From Mermis nigrescens (lineage: Eukaryota; Nematoda; Enoplea; Mermithida; Mermithidae), in assembly GCA_036768485.1 (NCBI GenBank), contig JAVLUZ010000400.1, forward strand, positions 1-64,000: a DNA stretch of 64,000 bases. The letters are read 5' to 3'. The notes under the pieces were generated by a model that had not been told where the DNA came from, did no database searches, and saw only the letters and a program-made list of their open reading frames with translations. Position 1 is the stretch's first letter. The number at the start of each line of letters is the position of its first letter. Of this stretch, positions 11,717 through 22,604 are shown piece after piece. Position numbers and translations under genes: made by a program.

Positions 11717-12231
11717 GTAACGGGGCGCCGCCTCCCACCGTTACATGAGCAAAATTTTACCCGCACCGGTTTCCCAGATCTTCCGCTCTGATTCGCGTGT
11801 GTAGTACTAATCAACAACTCGGGCTCTTGCTCACAACTGCGCAAAGTATTGAATAATATTGAGAAACAATGAAACATCAACGTCATGGGTTGAACTATAA
11901 AGTAGGCATTTCTAGCCGTGTAGTAGCACTCCTGCTACACTCCTCCCCTCTAGGAGAAAGCGTAAGCACAGACAACTCCAGAGAACAAACTCTGGGACCT
12001 CCAATAAGTAACGGGGGTGCCGCCTCCCACTGTTACGTGAGCAAAATTCTACCCGCACCGGTTTGCCGGATCTTCCGCTCTGATTCGCGTGTGTAGTACT
12101 AATCGACTACTCAGGCTCTTGCTCACAACTGCGCAAAGTATTGAATAATATTGAGAAACAATGAAACATCAACGTCACTGGTTGAACTATAAAGTAGGCA
12201 TTTATAGCTGTGTAGTAGCACTCCTGCTACA
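11717..12231. mobile_element. TRIM-like LTR retrotransposon (two LTRs, 68-bp internal)
   Basis: Two direct copies of a ~223-bp sequence (11717-11939 and 12008-12231) start GTAACGGGG and end TGCTACA. They are separated by only 68 bp. CTATT flanks both outer ends, a 5-bp target duplication as LTR retrotransposons make. Each repeat contains ACTATAAAGTAGGC, a plausible TATA box. The internal part has no coding capacity and no clear primer-binding site or polypurine tract. It is best read as a terminal-repeat retrotransposon in miniature, or a heavily deleted LTR element. Confidence 0.75.
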
Positions 12232-12264
12232 CTATTATCATATACTTAATTCTGTTTAACCGGA

Positions 12265-12447
12265 CTAGTATCTAAAAGATTTTCTAATACAAATTAAGGG
12301 ATTTATGTGAGAACTGAAGGCATAGCCAGAAGCTCTATCATCCGCAGATGTCAACTTGCAGATGGCCATGTTAACCAATACAGTATGTAGGGAGTTGTTG
12401 TCGGTTGGCTTGTGCGGACAAATGAAACGAGTTCGCACCGTGTAACT
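12265..12447 (-). CDS. Possible exon of the minus-strand gene
   Basis: Weak candidate. Minus-strand frame after CTGTGAG reads SYTVRTRFICPHKPTDN and later MAICKLTSADDRASGYAFSS before a TAG at the low end. Composition is protein-like, but I cannot find a convincing donor and the phase does not fit the exon at 11393-11480. It could also be a terminal exon or chance. Confidence 0.25.
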   Translation of the reverse strand, partial: SYTVRTRFICPHKPTDNNSLHTVLVNMAICKLTSADDRASGYAFSSHINPLICIRKSFRY

Positions 12448-12656
12448 CTCACAGTTACAAAAGTATGTACATAAGTTAACACGTAATTCAAATTGCAGGT
12501 TTGACGTGAAACACATTTACATAGACGCATTCAAGTTTTATTATAATACAAGAAAAGAAAATAATTGTTTAAAACCTATGGCATGCAGCCCAAACTAATG
12601 CCTGTATATCAACTTAAGTAAGCAGGAGTGATACTGATCTAAGCGGGAGTACTACT

Positions 12657-12804
12657 CAGGCTCCTATTTTGGGGGGACCAACACCAATTTGGGGGGTCTA
12701 AGCCAAAAATAGTACAAATTAACGTGTAAAAATTCCTATTTTTCCAGTTTTTTCTGAATTTTGGGGGGTCCGGACCCCCCAGTCCCCCCACAGCTACGTG
12801 CCTG
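12657..12804. mobile_element. hAT-like MITE, family D, exact 8-bp duplication
   Basis: 148 bp, with start CAGGC..CCTATTTTGGGGGGACC and end CACAGCTACGTGCCTG. Flanked by GTACTACT on both sides. It matches the copies at 27475, 28191 and 31275. Confidence 0.85.
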
Positions 12805-12812
12805 GTACTACT

Positions 12813-13147
12813 ACTAGCAACCAAGTTAATCTATGTCCATGCCTAGGAAGCATAGAGAAGTTTGAAAAATCAATAACTGTTGTGACTATGTATACTTTGT
12901 ACAGGCACACAGAGCAGGGTTTTGATGCTTGTGAAAAGGAAGAAGTGGCCAGTAATAGTATAGTATGTGGGTCAGTCGGATACCGCGAGCAAACCCCCAA
13001 ACCTACATTTATGTGTGCTTAATGCCAATCACATCTTTGATCTCACGTGTACAAATTAGGGCATTCAGTCAGCTGCTTAACATCCATCACCCAATCTCGT
13101 TTATTGCACTTCACAAACATCATTGTCCTGGGTCCATACAACCATAT
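12813..13147. other. Unassigned sequence
   Basis: Single-copy-looking DNA with open frames on both strands near 12.8-13.0 kb. None has convincing splice signals in agreement. Nothing supported. Confidence 0.35.
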
Positions 13148-13150
13148 TTA
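13148..13150. repeat. TTA target-site duplication, left
   Basis: TTA immediately precedes GGCGTCTTGTATTAATTCAT. The mirrored end at 20423 is immediately followed by TTA. A three-base TWA duplication is the signature of PIF/Harbinger insertion. Confidence 0.75.
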
Positions 13151-13176
13151 GGCGTCTTGTATTAATTCATGGTTAA

Positions 13177-13372
13177 GTAAAGAACTTCGAAGAAGTTCTA
13201 TAGAAGTTCTATAGAAGTTCGATGAAGAACTTCCAAAAAGTTCTATAGAACTTCGATACCGAACTTCGAAGAAGTTCTATAGAAGTTCGATAAAGAACTT
13301 CGAATAAGTTCTATAGAAGTTCTATGGAAGACCGTCGAACTTCGAAGAAGTTCTATAAAAGTTCGGGCTAAA
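13177..13372. repeat. Subterminal array of GAAGTTCTATAGAAGTTC motifs
   Basis: About a dozen overlapping, partly palindromic units based on GAACTTCGAAGAAGTTCTATAGAAGTTC just inside the left terminus. Equivalent arrays lie at 14315-14640, 19017-19320 and 20262-20400. The arrangement resembles subterminal transposase-binding arrays. Confidence 0.8.
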
Positions 13373-14314
13373 GACGATTTTGGAGGGCATGCAAAAGTAT
13401 ATCAACGTTAAAGTATATACCACTGTTTGGCGACGCTCAGTAAGAACAATAGCGAGGTTGGACAAAGGTCGCGCATGTCAATAAATGAGAACAAAAGAAA
13501 CTGGGTCGCGCATCCGCGATTTGGGATAGTTTAGCATTCGATTTCAAACTTCGAATTTGCAAAATCACCGATTTTGAATGTTACCCTCAAATTCAGAGCA
13601 TTTTTTGCAGTAAGATGATATAAAATTTAATTGAAAAATATGAAGTTTAAAAATCACTTTTTATTCACCTACATAACTTGCATGTTGCGCTTGTTGTCTT
13701 TTCTTATAGATTTTCTGGGCGAAAATCAATAGCTCTTATCTTTAAGATCTTCTTGACGGAGTTAGACACTGAAAGATTAAGTTTAGATTGACATCTTGAA
13801 TCAAATTTTTTAAATATGAATTGATTATCTAGAAAAAGCGTCTTATACGTTATAGGATGTCTACCTCAATGTGAAACCATATTCTTTTCTGCTTTAGTTA
13901 AAGTTTAAATTATCTATAACAAATTTAGAGTGTCCAAGTTGAAATAAAAATGCTTTTAAAACGATTTTTATTACATTCTGTCCGTGAAACAATTTCGATT
14001 AATTAGTTCTGACTGTACATAAATAAAAAGTGATTTTTAAACTTCATATTTTTCAATTAAATTTTATATCACCTTGCTGCAAAAAATGCGCTGAATTTGA
14101 AGGTAACATTCAAAATCGATGATTTTGCAAATTCGAAGTTTAAAATCGAATGCTAAAGTAGCCAGAATTGCGGATGCGTGACCCTGTTTCTTTTGTTCTC
14201 ATTTATTGACATGCGCCGACCTTCGTCCAACCTCGCCATTGTTCTCATTGAGCGTCGCCGATCAATGGTATACACTTTAACGTTGACTATACTTTTGCAT
14301 GCCCCCCAACATCG
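13373..14314. repeat. Inner palindrome of the left arm
   Basis: About 13430-13675 recurs in reverse at about 14025-14285, sharing for example the GAACAAAAGAAACTGGGTCGCGCATCCGC region. The left arm is therefore itself a palindrome with a ~350-bp AT-rich centre. Confidence 0.75.
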
Positions 14315-14640
14315 TGTTTAGCCGAAGTTCGATAAAGAACTTTGAAGAAGTTCTATAGAAGCTCGATAAATAACTTTGATCGAAGTTCTATAGAAGACTG
14401 TTGAACTTCGATAAAACGTTAATCGAAGTTTGATAAATTTTTAATAGAACTTCGATAGAATGCACATCGAAGTTCGTCTATCTTCGAGACGGAGTGCTGC
14501 AAATCTTTAATAGAACTTCCATGTTGTGCAAATCGAAGTTCGGCCTAAGTTCGACAAACCTTTTATAGAACTTTGATAGTGCGCAAATCGAAGTTCGACA
14601 GATCTTTCATAGAACTTCAACAAACATACAAATCGAAGTT
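14315..14640. repeat. Second subterminal motif array of the left arm
   Basis: Diverged GAAGTTC/GAACTTC units, more widely spaced than at 13177, often separated by TTTAATAG or GCACATCGAAG. It mirrors 19017-19320. Confidence 0.7.
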
Positions 14641-15335
14641 CTAAGAGACCAAAAAATGAGGTCATAAAATTTTGAGTGAGCAAATAGCAAGGGTCATTTA
14701 AATTATAATAGGTACCTACATAAGTACCTATAGCTCCTAATACGTGCTTCATTGTTGAATAATAACATTGAATTGTATTGATTTTCGGTATCCCATTTCC
14801 AAGTCATGTGAAACAGACTATAATTGATGCATGTGCCTGCATAATTTATGCTCATCTTTATTGGCGATAGCATGACCTTGCACTCATCTGTTAAGACGTT
14901 TTTCTATACGCACCTTCAGAACGTTCTTGCTAGAAAAAGATCTACGACTTGACTTGATTGACATTTGAAAATCCAGAAAGATGTTTAATTGCAAGAAATG
15001 GAATAAGGCAAAGCTTTTTTGCAAGCATAAATCGATAAAATCAAAGCTCACGCTTATGTTTAATCGAGGATTTTTAATCTGAAATTTAATTTTGTCATTT
15101 TCAACCAAACTTTACAGGTATAAACAAAGCAGCACAATTGCGATTTAAATTCTAAAATTATATGAGCATATTTTACCAATTTATAACGCTGGTTCGAATG
15201 AAGGATCCCTTTTCTAATGTTTAGTCTTAACTTAATTTTATGATCCCTCAAAAAATATTTTAAGTTCAAAAAATATAAATTTTACAAAAATTTTAATTTT
15301 AAAAAATTGTTCTTGTACGTATATTATATTATCAA
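14641..15335. repeat. Inner part of the left inverted arm
   Basis: Reverse complement of about 18030-19010. It includes the intact site GCTCCTAATACGTGC near 14733, which in the right arm is occupied by a MITE at 18655. It has no coding features of its own. Confidence 0.75.
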
Positions 15336-15600
15336 AAATGTAATAACTCTAAAGTTCATATTTAAATTTTAATTTTAGACGCGTAAAATTTGAAAAAATG
15401 TTTTTAAAAGCTAACTTTAGTATTTAGTTCATTAGTGTTAAGTCTGGACTTCTGATATCAGATTAAAATCAATTTCTAAATGTGTGGTTGGAATTATAAA
15501 TTCTAGATCACAATCGCGTTTTGAAGCTCTTGCATCTGATTGAAAATGTTTAGACTTGAATGTCCATATTAATTTTATTTTTCGTTATGTGTGGCGACCA
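15336..15600. other. Spacer of the palindromic element, AT-rich
   Basis: Left edge of the spacer. No gene or repeat identified. Confidence 0.35.
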
Positions 15601-16500
15601 CCATAGGTGGGCGCCACCAAAGTTCTGTTAGAGGGGTGGGGTGCAAGATTTTTCAAAGGTCAAAAGATGGCCATAAAAATAGTGATATGGCGGAAAAAAA
15701 CAATTTTGTGAAAAAAAGACAAAAAAATTTCAAAAATCGAATTCGGGAGAGGTATTTTGGTTTCTTGGGGGGTGCATACCACACCTGGGCGTGGGGGGGG
15801 TTTGGAGGGGGTATGCACCCCGCAGAAACCAAAATACCCCCCCCAGAAATCAAAATACCCCCCCCAGAATTCCATTTTTGAAAATTTTTTATCGGTTTTT
15901 TCGCAATTTTTTGATGCCAATGGATAGTGCTTGATGAGAAACGTCGAAAAATGGTGTTTTTATCGCCCTACCACCATTTTTAAGGCCATTTTTTGACCTT
16001 CAAAAATCTTGCACCCCCCCCCCAGAATTTTCTTGCTGCCCACGTATGGTGCATACCTCCCAAACCCTCCTCCACTCCCAGGTATGGGTGGCACTAAAGT
16101 TCCGGGGGGGGGTGCAAGATTTTTTCAAAGGTCAAAAAATCTGGGGGGGGTGCCCGGTATGGCGAAAAACACCATTTTTCAACGTTTCTCATCAAGCACT
16201 ATCCATTGGCATCACAAAATAGCGAGAAAAAAAACAAAAAAATCAAAAATTGAATTCTGGGGGTTCTTTGGTTTCTTAGGGAGTGCATACCCCCTTCCCT
16301 ACCCCCCGCCCTGGTATGGTGTTATGACGAAAAAAATACGTTTCTCATCAATCACTATCCACTGGCCACAAAAAAATTGCGGAAAAAAACGAAAAAAAAT
16401 TTTCAAAAATTGAGTCACATTCATACTGTGCACCCCCAGATTTGGTTTCTGGGGGGGGTGCATACGCATACCCACAAAACCCGCCATGCCCAGGTATGGC
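15601..16500. mobile_element. Cluster of four family A MITE copies in alternating orientation
   Basis: Copies at about 15601-15800, 15780-16050, 16066-16325 and 16326-16499 carry the family A blocks GGGCAGCA, AATGGTGTTTTTTCGCC, GATGCCAATGGATAGTGC and CCCAGGTATGG. They lie head-to-head or head-to-tail, suggesting insertions of like elements into each other. Exact target duplications were not resolved. Confidence 0.7.
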
Positions 16501-16593
16501 TACATCTCGTTTGCTAATATTACACTGTATAGCAAATCATGAATGTGTGCTAGAGTTGATTTTTTACGAGTTGAATCAAACAATGGCGAGTAG

Positions 16594-16725
16594 AAAGGAC
16601 ATCACGATAGGGCAGAGGTCATTGGACATGTCATCGTGGCATGTGTAGGCAATGCTTATTTAAGGCAAGATGCTATACTGATGGTCAAACGGACAGAACA
16701 AACAGTCCGTCCAACTTACGCGCAG
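16594..16725 (+). CDS. Exon-like fragment in the spacer of the palindromic element
   Basis: A 44-codon frame bounded by acceptor GGCGAGTAG and donor GCGCAG/GTAAAA. It includes RAEVIGHVIVACVGNAYLRQ and MVKRTEQTVRPTYAQ. Composition is protein-like and the donor is good. I do not recognise the family. It lies inside the transposon-like element, so it may be a captured gene fragment, part of the element's own gene, or a host exon if the element model is wrong. Confidence 0.3.
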
Positions 16726-17254
16726 GTAAAAATTTTCATATGAAAGGCAAGAACCGATATTTTCTACGAACCCAACCTAAGGAACGGGCATTTGTATTCG
16801 TAGTCAAGCCAATTAGCCGATGTTCTCATTCATTTAATGCATCCATGTCGACGTAATGTGTTCAATTGAACAATTTTCACTAATGGATAATACTCCGAAA
16901 ATCATAAAGCAAACCATTAAAGGTTCAAAACACATGTTAAAACAGTGAAAATGGTTTGTTAATTGAATTTGATTGTACAAAAATTCAACATAATTATTCT
17001 GTAAAGACATATTTATTCTTAAATTGAGGACATTTGTCAAAAACCCGAAAATCAGGCACCTATGTACGTATATCGAAAAATTTTCAGCCTACACTTTCTT
17101 GAGTGCTGACTTTCTTTTATTTCAATTTAATTTCGCCTAGTTCACGCAACAATGAAATAAAAATTTGATTTTTCCATCTTGTTTTTGATTATCTCGCATA
17201 TTGTATAGGTACCCATCCTTTTTCTAATTCAGTCAATTAATTAAAATTGGCTAC
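16726..17254. other. Spacer, no supported feature
   Basis: AT-rich. A frame at 16741-16856 (plus strand) ending in a TAA has some protein-like composition but no splice support. Confidence 0.3.
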
Positions 17255-17360
17255 CTGAATAAAGTTTCCTAATTTCATTCCGGAACTCCGTTTTGTAGAC
17301 TATACCATTAGGCCCTGTCACCACACAACGTTTGAGGAAGGAAAACAGATTTTTTCTCCA
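17255..17360 (-). CDS. Exon-like fragment on the minus strand of the spacer
   Basis: Minus-strand frame after TTTCATCCTGAG reads WRKNLFSFLKRCVVTGPNG, then IVYKTEFRNEIRKLYSG, to donor TATTCAG/GTAGCC. Strand, composition and donor are persuasive, while the acceptor is only fair and the frame stays open further upstream. No family recognised. Like the fragment at 16594-16725, it may have been captured by the element. Confidence 0.3.
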
Positions 17361-18029
17361 CTCAGGATGAAACAATTTATGCCTTATTAGCGGCCTGCCT
17401 GCACGGAGTGCGTACATACGCAACGCACTCCTGCATGGAGTGCGTACATATACTCGTACATGTATGTAGTTTTGTGATGTTAACCTCGTCCTCAAATACG
17501 TGGAACTACAGTAGGATAGGTTTCTGTCAAAGCAGCCAACCTCAACCCCCATTATTAGGCACGAATGACTTTTAGCACTGGGAATGATATATAGCATAAT
17601 GTGCGCTCCCTACGTGCTGCTTTTAGCGTCGCATACACACGGGAAAGAGCCGAATTTCATAGGTATATTTAATGTGCTAAAAAAGCTGTGCTCATTAATT
17701 ATCTATACCTATGCATATTTCTTACTGCATAGCGCATGTCAGCTTCGTAAACTATGTAGGTACCTAGTCTGTTTCACTTGTAACTTTGTGCATAAATTCT
17801 AAGAATTTTAATCGACACTAAGCCGAGGTTCACGATAATTATACATCAGATCAGATAAATGCTATAATCGCAATCTGCCAGTGCCGGAAATAGTTTTAAA
17901 ACGACCGAACTTGCATCAAACCGACTATACCTACACAGTTGTTTTCATCTTCATTTAAAAAATTGTTAATATTTTAAAAAGCATTTAAAATTAAAATTTC
18001 AATACAAATTTCAAAGTTATTATATTTTT
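17361..18029. other. Right part of the spacer
   Basis: Contains a short inverted repeat near 17399-17450 built on GGAGTGCGTACATA. Otherwise featureless AT-rich sequence. Confidence 0.35.
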
Positions 18030-19016
18030 TAAATATAATATGCCGTGCAAAAACAATTTTTTATAATTAAAATTGTCGTAAAATTTTAAAATTGAAGTTT
18101 TCGAACTTGAAACATTTTTTGCGGGATCATAAAATTAAGCTAAGACTAAATATTAGAAAAGAGCTCCTTCATTCGAACCAGCGTTATAAATTGGAAAAAA
18201 TATCGCTCATCTAATTTTAGAATTTAAATCGCAATTGTGCTGCTTTGTTTATACCTGTAAAGTTTGGTTGAAAATGACAAAATTATATTTCAGATTAAAA
18301 AAGCTCGATTTAAACATAAGCGTGAGCTTTGATTTTATCGATTTATGCTTGCAAAAAAGCTTTGCCTTATTCCATTTCTCGCAATTAAACATCTTTCTGG
18401 ATTTCCAAATGTCAATCAAGTCGAGTCGTAGATCTTTTTCCAGCGAGAACGTTTTGAAGGTGCGTATAGAAAAACGTCTTTGGGTCGCTAAACAGATGAG
18501 TGCAAGGTCATGCTACCGCCAGTAAAGATGAGCATAAATTATGTAGGCGCATCGCATGCATTAATTATAGTCTGTTTCACGTGACTCGGAAATGGGCTAC
18601 CGAAAATCAATACAATTCAAGGTTATTATTCAGCAAGAAAGCACGTATTAGGAGCATACGTGGGCAGCAAAAAAATTCTGGGGGGTGCATGATTTTTTGA
18701 AAGTCAAAAAATGGCCTTAAAAATGGTGGTAGGGCAATAAAAACACCATTTTTCGACGTTTCTCATCAAGCACTATCCATTGGCATCAAAAAATTGCAAA
18801 AAAATGAGAAAAAATTTTCAAAAATTGAATTCTGGGGGGTATTTTGATTTCTGGGGGGGGGTATTTTGGTTTCTGGGGGATGCATACCCCCAAACCCCCC
18901 ACGCCCAGGTGTGATTAGGAGCAATAGGTACTTGGTTTGTACCTATTAAAATTTAAATGACCTTTGCTATTTGCTCACTCAAAATTCTATGACCTCATTT
19001 GTTGGTCTCCTAAAAC
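18030..19016. repeat. Inner part of the right inverted arm
   Basis: Mirror of 14641-15335 in reverse orientation. A long segment around 18160-18480 (including TGTGCTGCTTTGTTTATACCTG) is nearly identical to the left arm. The arm is interrupted by a MITE at 18655-18913 that the left arm lacks. Confidence 0.75.
18655..18913. mobile_element. hAT-like MITE, family A, with exact duplication and an empty site in the other arm
   Basis: 259 bp from CATACGTGGGCAGC to GCCCAGGTGTG. ATTAGGAG flanks both ends. The left arm of the palindrome has a single copy of that octamer at the equivalent position, a natural pre-insertion site. This fixes the element's boundaries and target duplication length directly. 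Confidence 0.92.
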
Positions 19017-20423
19017 TTCGACTTGTATGTTTGTTGAAGTTCTATAAAAGATCTGTCAACTTCGATTTGCTCACTATCGAAGTTCTATAAAAGGTTTGTC
19101 GAACTTACCCCGAACTTCGATTTGCACAACATCGAAGTTCTACTAAAGATTTGCAGCACTTCGTCTCGAAGTTAGACGAACTTCGATATGCATTCTATCA
19201 AAGTTCTATTAAAAATTTATCGAACTTCGATTAGCGTGTTATCGAAGTTCAACATTCTTCTATAGAACTTCGATCAAAGTTATTTATCGAACTTCTATAG
19301 AACTTCTCCGAAGTTCGACAGGGCTAAAGACGATTTGGGATGGCACGCAAAAGTATAGTCAACGCTCAGTGCAGAACATTAACAAGGTTGGACGAAGGTC
19401 GGCGCATGTCAATAAATGAGAACAAAAGAAACTGGGTCGCGCATCCGCAATTCGGGATAGTTTTGCATTCGATTTCAAACTTCGAATTCGCAAAATCATC
19501 GATTTTGAATGTTACCTTCAAATTCAGCGCATTTTATGCAGTAAGATGATATAAAATTTAATTGAAAAATATGAAGTTTAAAAATCACTTTATATTCGCA
19601 TACATAACTTGCATGTTGCGCTTGTTGCCTTTTCTTTTACATTTTCAGGGCGAAAATCTGCGACTCTTATCTTTAAGATCTTCTTGAAGGAGTTAGACAC
19701 AGAAAAATTAGGGTTAGATTGACAACTTGAATTAAATTTTTCAACATGAAGTGATTATCTAGAAAAAGCGTCTGATACATTATAGGATGTTTACTGCAAT
19801 GTAGAACCATATTCTTTTCTACTTTAATTAAAATTTAAATTATCTATAACGAATTTGGAGTCTCCAAGTTTAAATAAAAATGCTTTTGAAGGATTTTTAT
19901 TACATACATTCTCTCCGTTAAACAATTTCGATTAATTAGTTCTGTGCATAGATAGAAAGTGATTTTTAAACTTCATATTTTTCAATTAAATTTTGTATCA
20001 TCTTGCTGCAAAAAATGCGCTGAATTTGAAGGTAACATTCAAAATCGATGATTTTGCGAATTTCAAGTTTAAAATCGGATGCTAAACTATCCCGAATCGC
20101 GGATGCGCGACCCAGTTTCTTTTGTTCTCATTTATTGACATGTGCCTACCTTCGTCCAACCTCGCCATTGTTCTCATTGAGCGTCGTCGAACAATGGTAT
20201 ATACTTTAACGTTGACTATACTTTCGCATGCCCCCCCCCAAAATCGTTCTTTAACCTTCGACAGTCTTCCATAGAACTTTTTCAAAGTTCTTTATCGAAC
20301 TTCTTCGAAGTTCTTTATCGAACTTCTATAGAACTTCTTCGAAGTTCTTTATCGAACTTCTATAGAACTTCTATAGAACTTCTTCAAAGTTCTTTACTGA
20401 ACCATGAATTAATACAAGACGCC
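19017..20423. repeat. Right arm outer part, motif arrays and inner palindrome
   Basis: Mirrors 13151-14640: a motif array (19017-19320), an inner palindrome with arms at about 19330-19590 and 19960-20245, then the terminal array (20262-20400) and terminus. The element therefore carries four copies of the same ~250-bp segment. Confidence 0.75.
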
Positions 20424-20426
20424 TTA

Positions 20427-20816
20427 CATATGTACACTTTATCTTTTCGGTCCCTTTATGTAGCAAATTATCTTTCTTAATTTGAAATCTTTATCTACTA
20501 GTTTTTAAAATTTCAACTTCTTTTCTATCTTTTATCTTGCAAAAATCCTTATCTTTTACAACACTACCATCAACGACCACTTTTAAAGTATTATTTAAGG
20601 CTATCCATAATGATAAAAATCAATGAGCGTTAGAATATTTTTTAAGTACTTTTTCTGGAAAGTCGACTCCTGCCTAGATACATGATATAGTCCATTCGTA
20701 ACCCCAAAATTTATAAGGCTTCTATGAAAGTAGCATCTTAGCATATTATAAAGTGTAAACAACAAATCAATGTAAACCAGCCCGTATCATTTTGTCGAGA
20801 AGCTTCTCGAAGACGC
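20427..20816. other. 3' flank of the CHTOP-like gene
   Basis: AT-rich sequence between the palindromic element and the CHTOP-like poly(A) signal. No feature seen. Confidence 0.35.
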
Positions 20817-20822
20817 TTTATT
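20817..20822 (-). terminator. Poly(A) signal AATAAA of the CHTOP-like gene
   Basis: TTTATT on the plus strand gives AATAAA on the minus strand, about 155 bases after the CHTOP-like stop codon. A normal 3' UTR length. Confidence 0.55.
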
Positions 20823-20977
20823 TTCAATCTGCAACAATGATGTACAAATGTTAGACAAGATCAATACCAGCGTTGTACAGTAAGACAACAACAATAAGAT
20901 ACGTTCAAAGACGTAGGAAAAAAAGATGAACGATTTAATACAAGGAAAGTTTTGTCCATAAGTTTTTAAACATCGTT

Positions 20978-21101
20978 TCAAAATGGATTCATAGTGATGT
21001 CGGCCATGTAAGCGTCAAGATCGGCGTCTAAATGCAATTTTGTCTTGGCCATATAAGCGTCAATCTCCTGGTCCAATTCGTCTTTCGAAATGCGTGGACG
21101 T
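20978..21101 (-). CDS. Chtop: CHTOP-like protein, exon 4 (C-terminal UAP56-binding motifs)
   Basis: Last coding exon of a CHTOP (Friend of PRMT1) homologue, a nuclear protein that works with the TREX mRNA-export complex and arginine methylation. It encodes [20 protein letters not shown], then [20 protein letters not shown] and a stop. The repeated LDxxxDAYM pattern separated by a K-T-K-x-H linker is the signature of the CHTOP C-terminus, where it contacts the UAP56 helicase. The acceptor is CGTTCGAAAG, the first AG after a TTTTCCTTTGTTTAC tract. One base completes an Arg codon begun in exon 3, so the phase fits. AATAAA follows downstream. Confidence 0.82.
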
Positions 21102-22571
21102 CTTTCGAACGATCGGTAATCCCGAATCATTCGAACACAGTGTAAACAAAGGAAAACAAATTGTAAAGTTTACGTGTACGTAAAAAAATTAAATGAAGGA
21201 TTAAGTAGATTAAACGAAAAGCTGCAAATTATGATGTGATCGCTTTTACATCACTTTACACTCGTCCTACTTATTTCGCTTGAACCTCTTTCAATAGCAC
21301 GTTATTTTGTAGCGACAAAAAACTTTATGGAACGTACTGTCCATTTACTTTACATAAGGGCTCACACCAAAGGGTATTGTGCCCACCTGGGCGTGGGGGG
21401 TTTGGAAGGGGGTATGCAGCCCCCAGAATTCAAGTTTTGAAAATGTTTTTTGTTTTTTATTCGCAATTTTTTGATGCCAATTTATAGTGCTTGGTGAGAA
21501 ACGTTCAAAAATGGTGTTTTTTCGCCATACCACCATTTTTAAGGCCATTTTTGACCTTTGAAAAAATTTGGCCTCCCAGAACTTTGGTGGCACCCATCTA
21601 TTGTACCTTGCCGAACTAATTAATCCTTTAGACAGTTTACACTTTATTTATCCCAAGGACATTTTTAAAGCGAGTACAAATTTTCATATTGCTTAGTTGT
21701 CAGGTTCAAAATTGTTTTTTTCCAATAAAATTAAGAAAATGCTTAGCGTCATTCCTGGCGTTTAAACTACTTTTTAACTAATATTTACACAACTATTATT
21801 TAGATTCATTCAAAAAATATTATGTATTTATTGCAATACTAATACACTACCTACTAATAATTATTTTTATTCTCATATTTTTTATTTTTATTACATTTTT
21901 ACACTTTCACTCGATTATACTTTACACTATATTACACAAGCAACTTGCTTTTCATTTTTTCTACGTTTTCCTTTTTCTCTTGCCTACTTTTATTTACACC
22001 ACTGTTTACACTAATATTATGAAACAAAGACTACGTACTATATATGATTGGGAGGGGGGGTGTGCAAAAATTTTTTCAACTCCCAGATTTAGCGATTTTT
22101 CGAAAGTTCATAAAAATTTTCTAGACTTTCTAGAAAAGATGCTTTTTATGCGTTTTTGGCTATCTATTTGCTCAAAAGTGCCATTGTAGGCGCTTCGCAC
22201 CATTATACTCATGTTTTAACTATATATTTTTCAATTTGTTACGACTTTTTTTTGAATTTTTTCGAACTTTTTATATGTTTTATGCTGTAGAAAGATAGAA
22301 CATCGTCAGAAACGCTGAAAAACGATGTTTTTGACGCGTACCTACCATTTTTGAACCTAATTTATTTACACTTCAATTATCCCACTATTTTACAACCCTC
22401 GACCACCTACATATTGAATTACTTTACACTACTTGCACTAGTAATCCTTTACACTACTTCATGTTTTGCTCCTATGCATTTGTAATACTTTTCTATTAAT
22501 ATTTTTCAATAAGTATTTGTCACATATAAATGTATTTGCATTTGAATCTCACTTTCACCTGCTAAACTAAC
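21102..22571. other. CHTOP-like intron 3, part
   Basis: AT-rich intron. It holds one family A MITE (about 21382-21603, reverse orientation, ends TGGGCGTGGGG and GGCACCCATCTATTG). No exon seen. Confidence 0.45.
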
Positions 22572-22604
22572 CTGAAAGAATGATAAAAACCCACGCGACG
22601 CCAT
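22572..22604 (-). CDS. Possible short first exon with TATA box inside CHTOP intron 3
   Basis: Minus strand: ACTATAAATACGG (22618-22630), then about 14 bases later ATG and 11 codons (MASRGFLSFFQ) to a strong donor CAG/GTTAGT. This could be an alternative promoter and first exon, or a gene start nested in the intron. I found no downstream partner exon, and a chance match is quite possible. Confidence 0.2.

Larger units (their letters stand above)
13151..20423. mobile_element. 7.27-kb palindromic PIF/Harbinger-like element
   Basis: The left end GGCGTCTTGTATTAATTCATGG is repeated exactly in reverse at the right end, with TTA on both outer sides. Inverted similarity continues inward for about 2.1-2.3 kb on each side (about 13151-15330 and 18030-20423), leaving a ~2.7-kb spacer. 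TTA duplications and GGC ends suggest the PIF/Harbinger superfamily, though such long arms are unusual there. No transposase is visible inside, so it would be non-autonomous. Several hAT-like MITEs have landed in it since. A paired insertion of two elements followed by inversion is the alternative. Confidence 0.75.

Noticed and set aside
12798..13022. Plus-strand frame with a possible acceptor TTTGTACAG and a polar peptide
   Set aside because: The opposite strand is equally open, no donor or partner exon, and no recognisable family.
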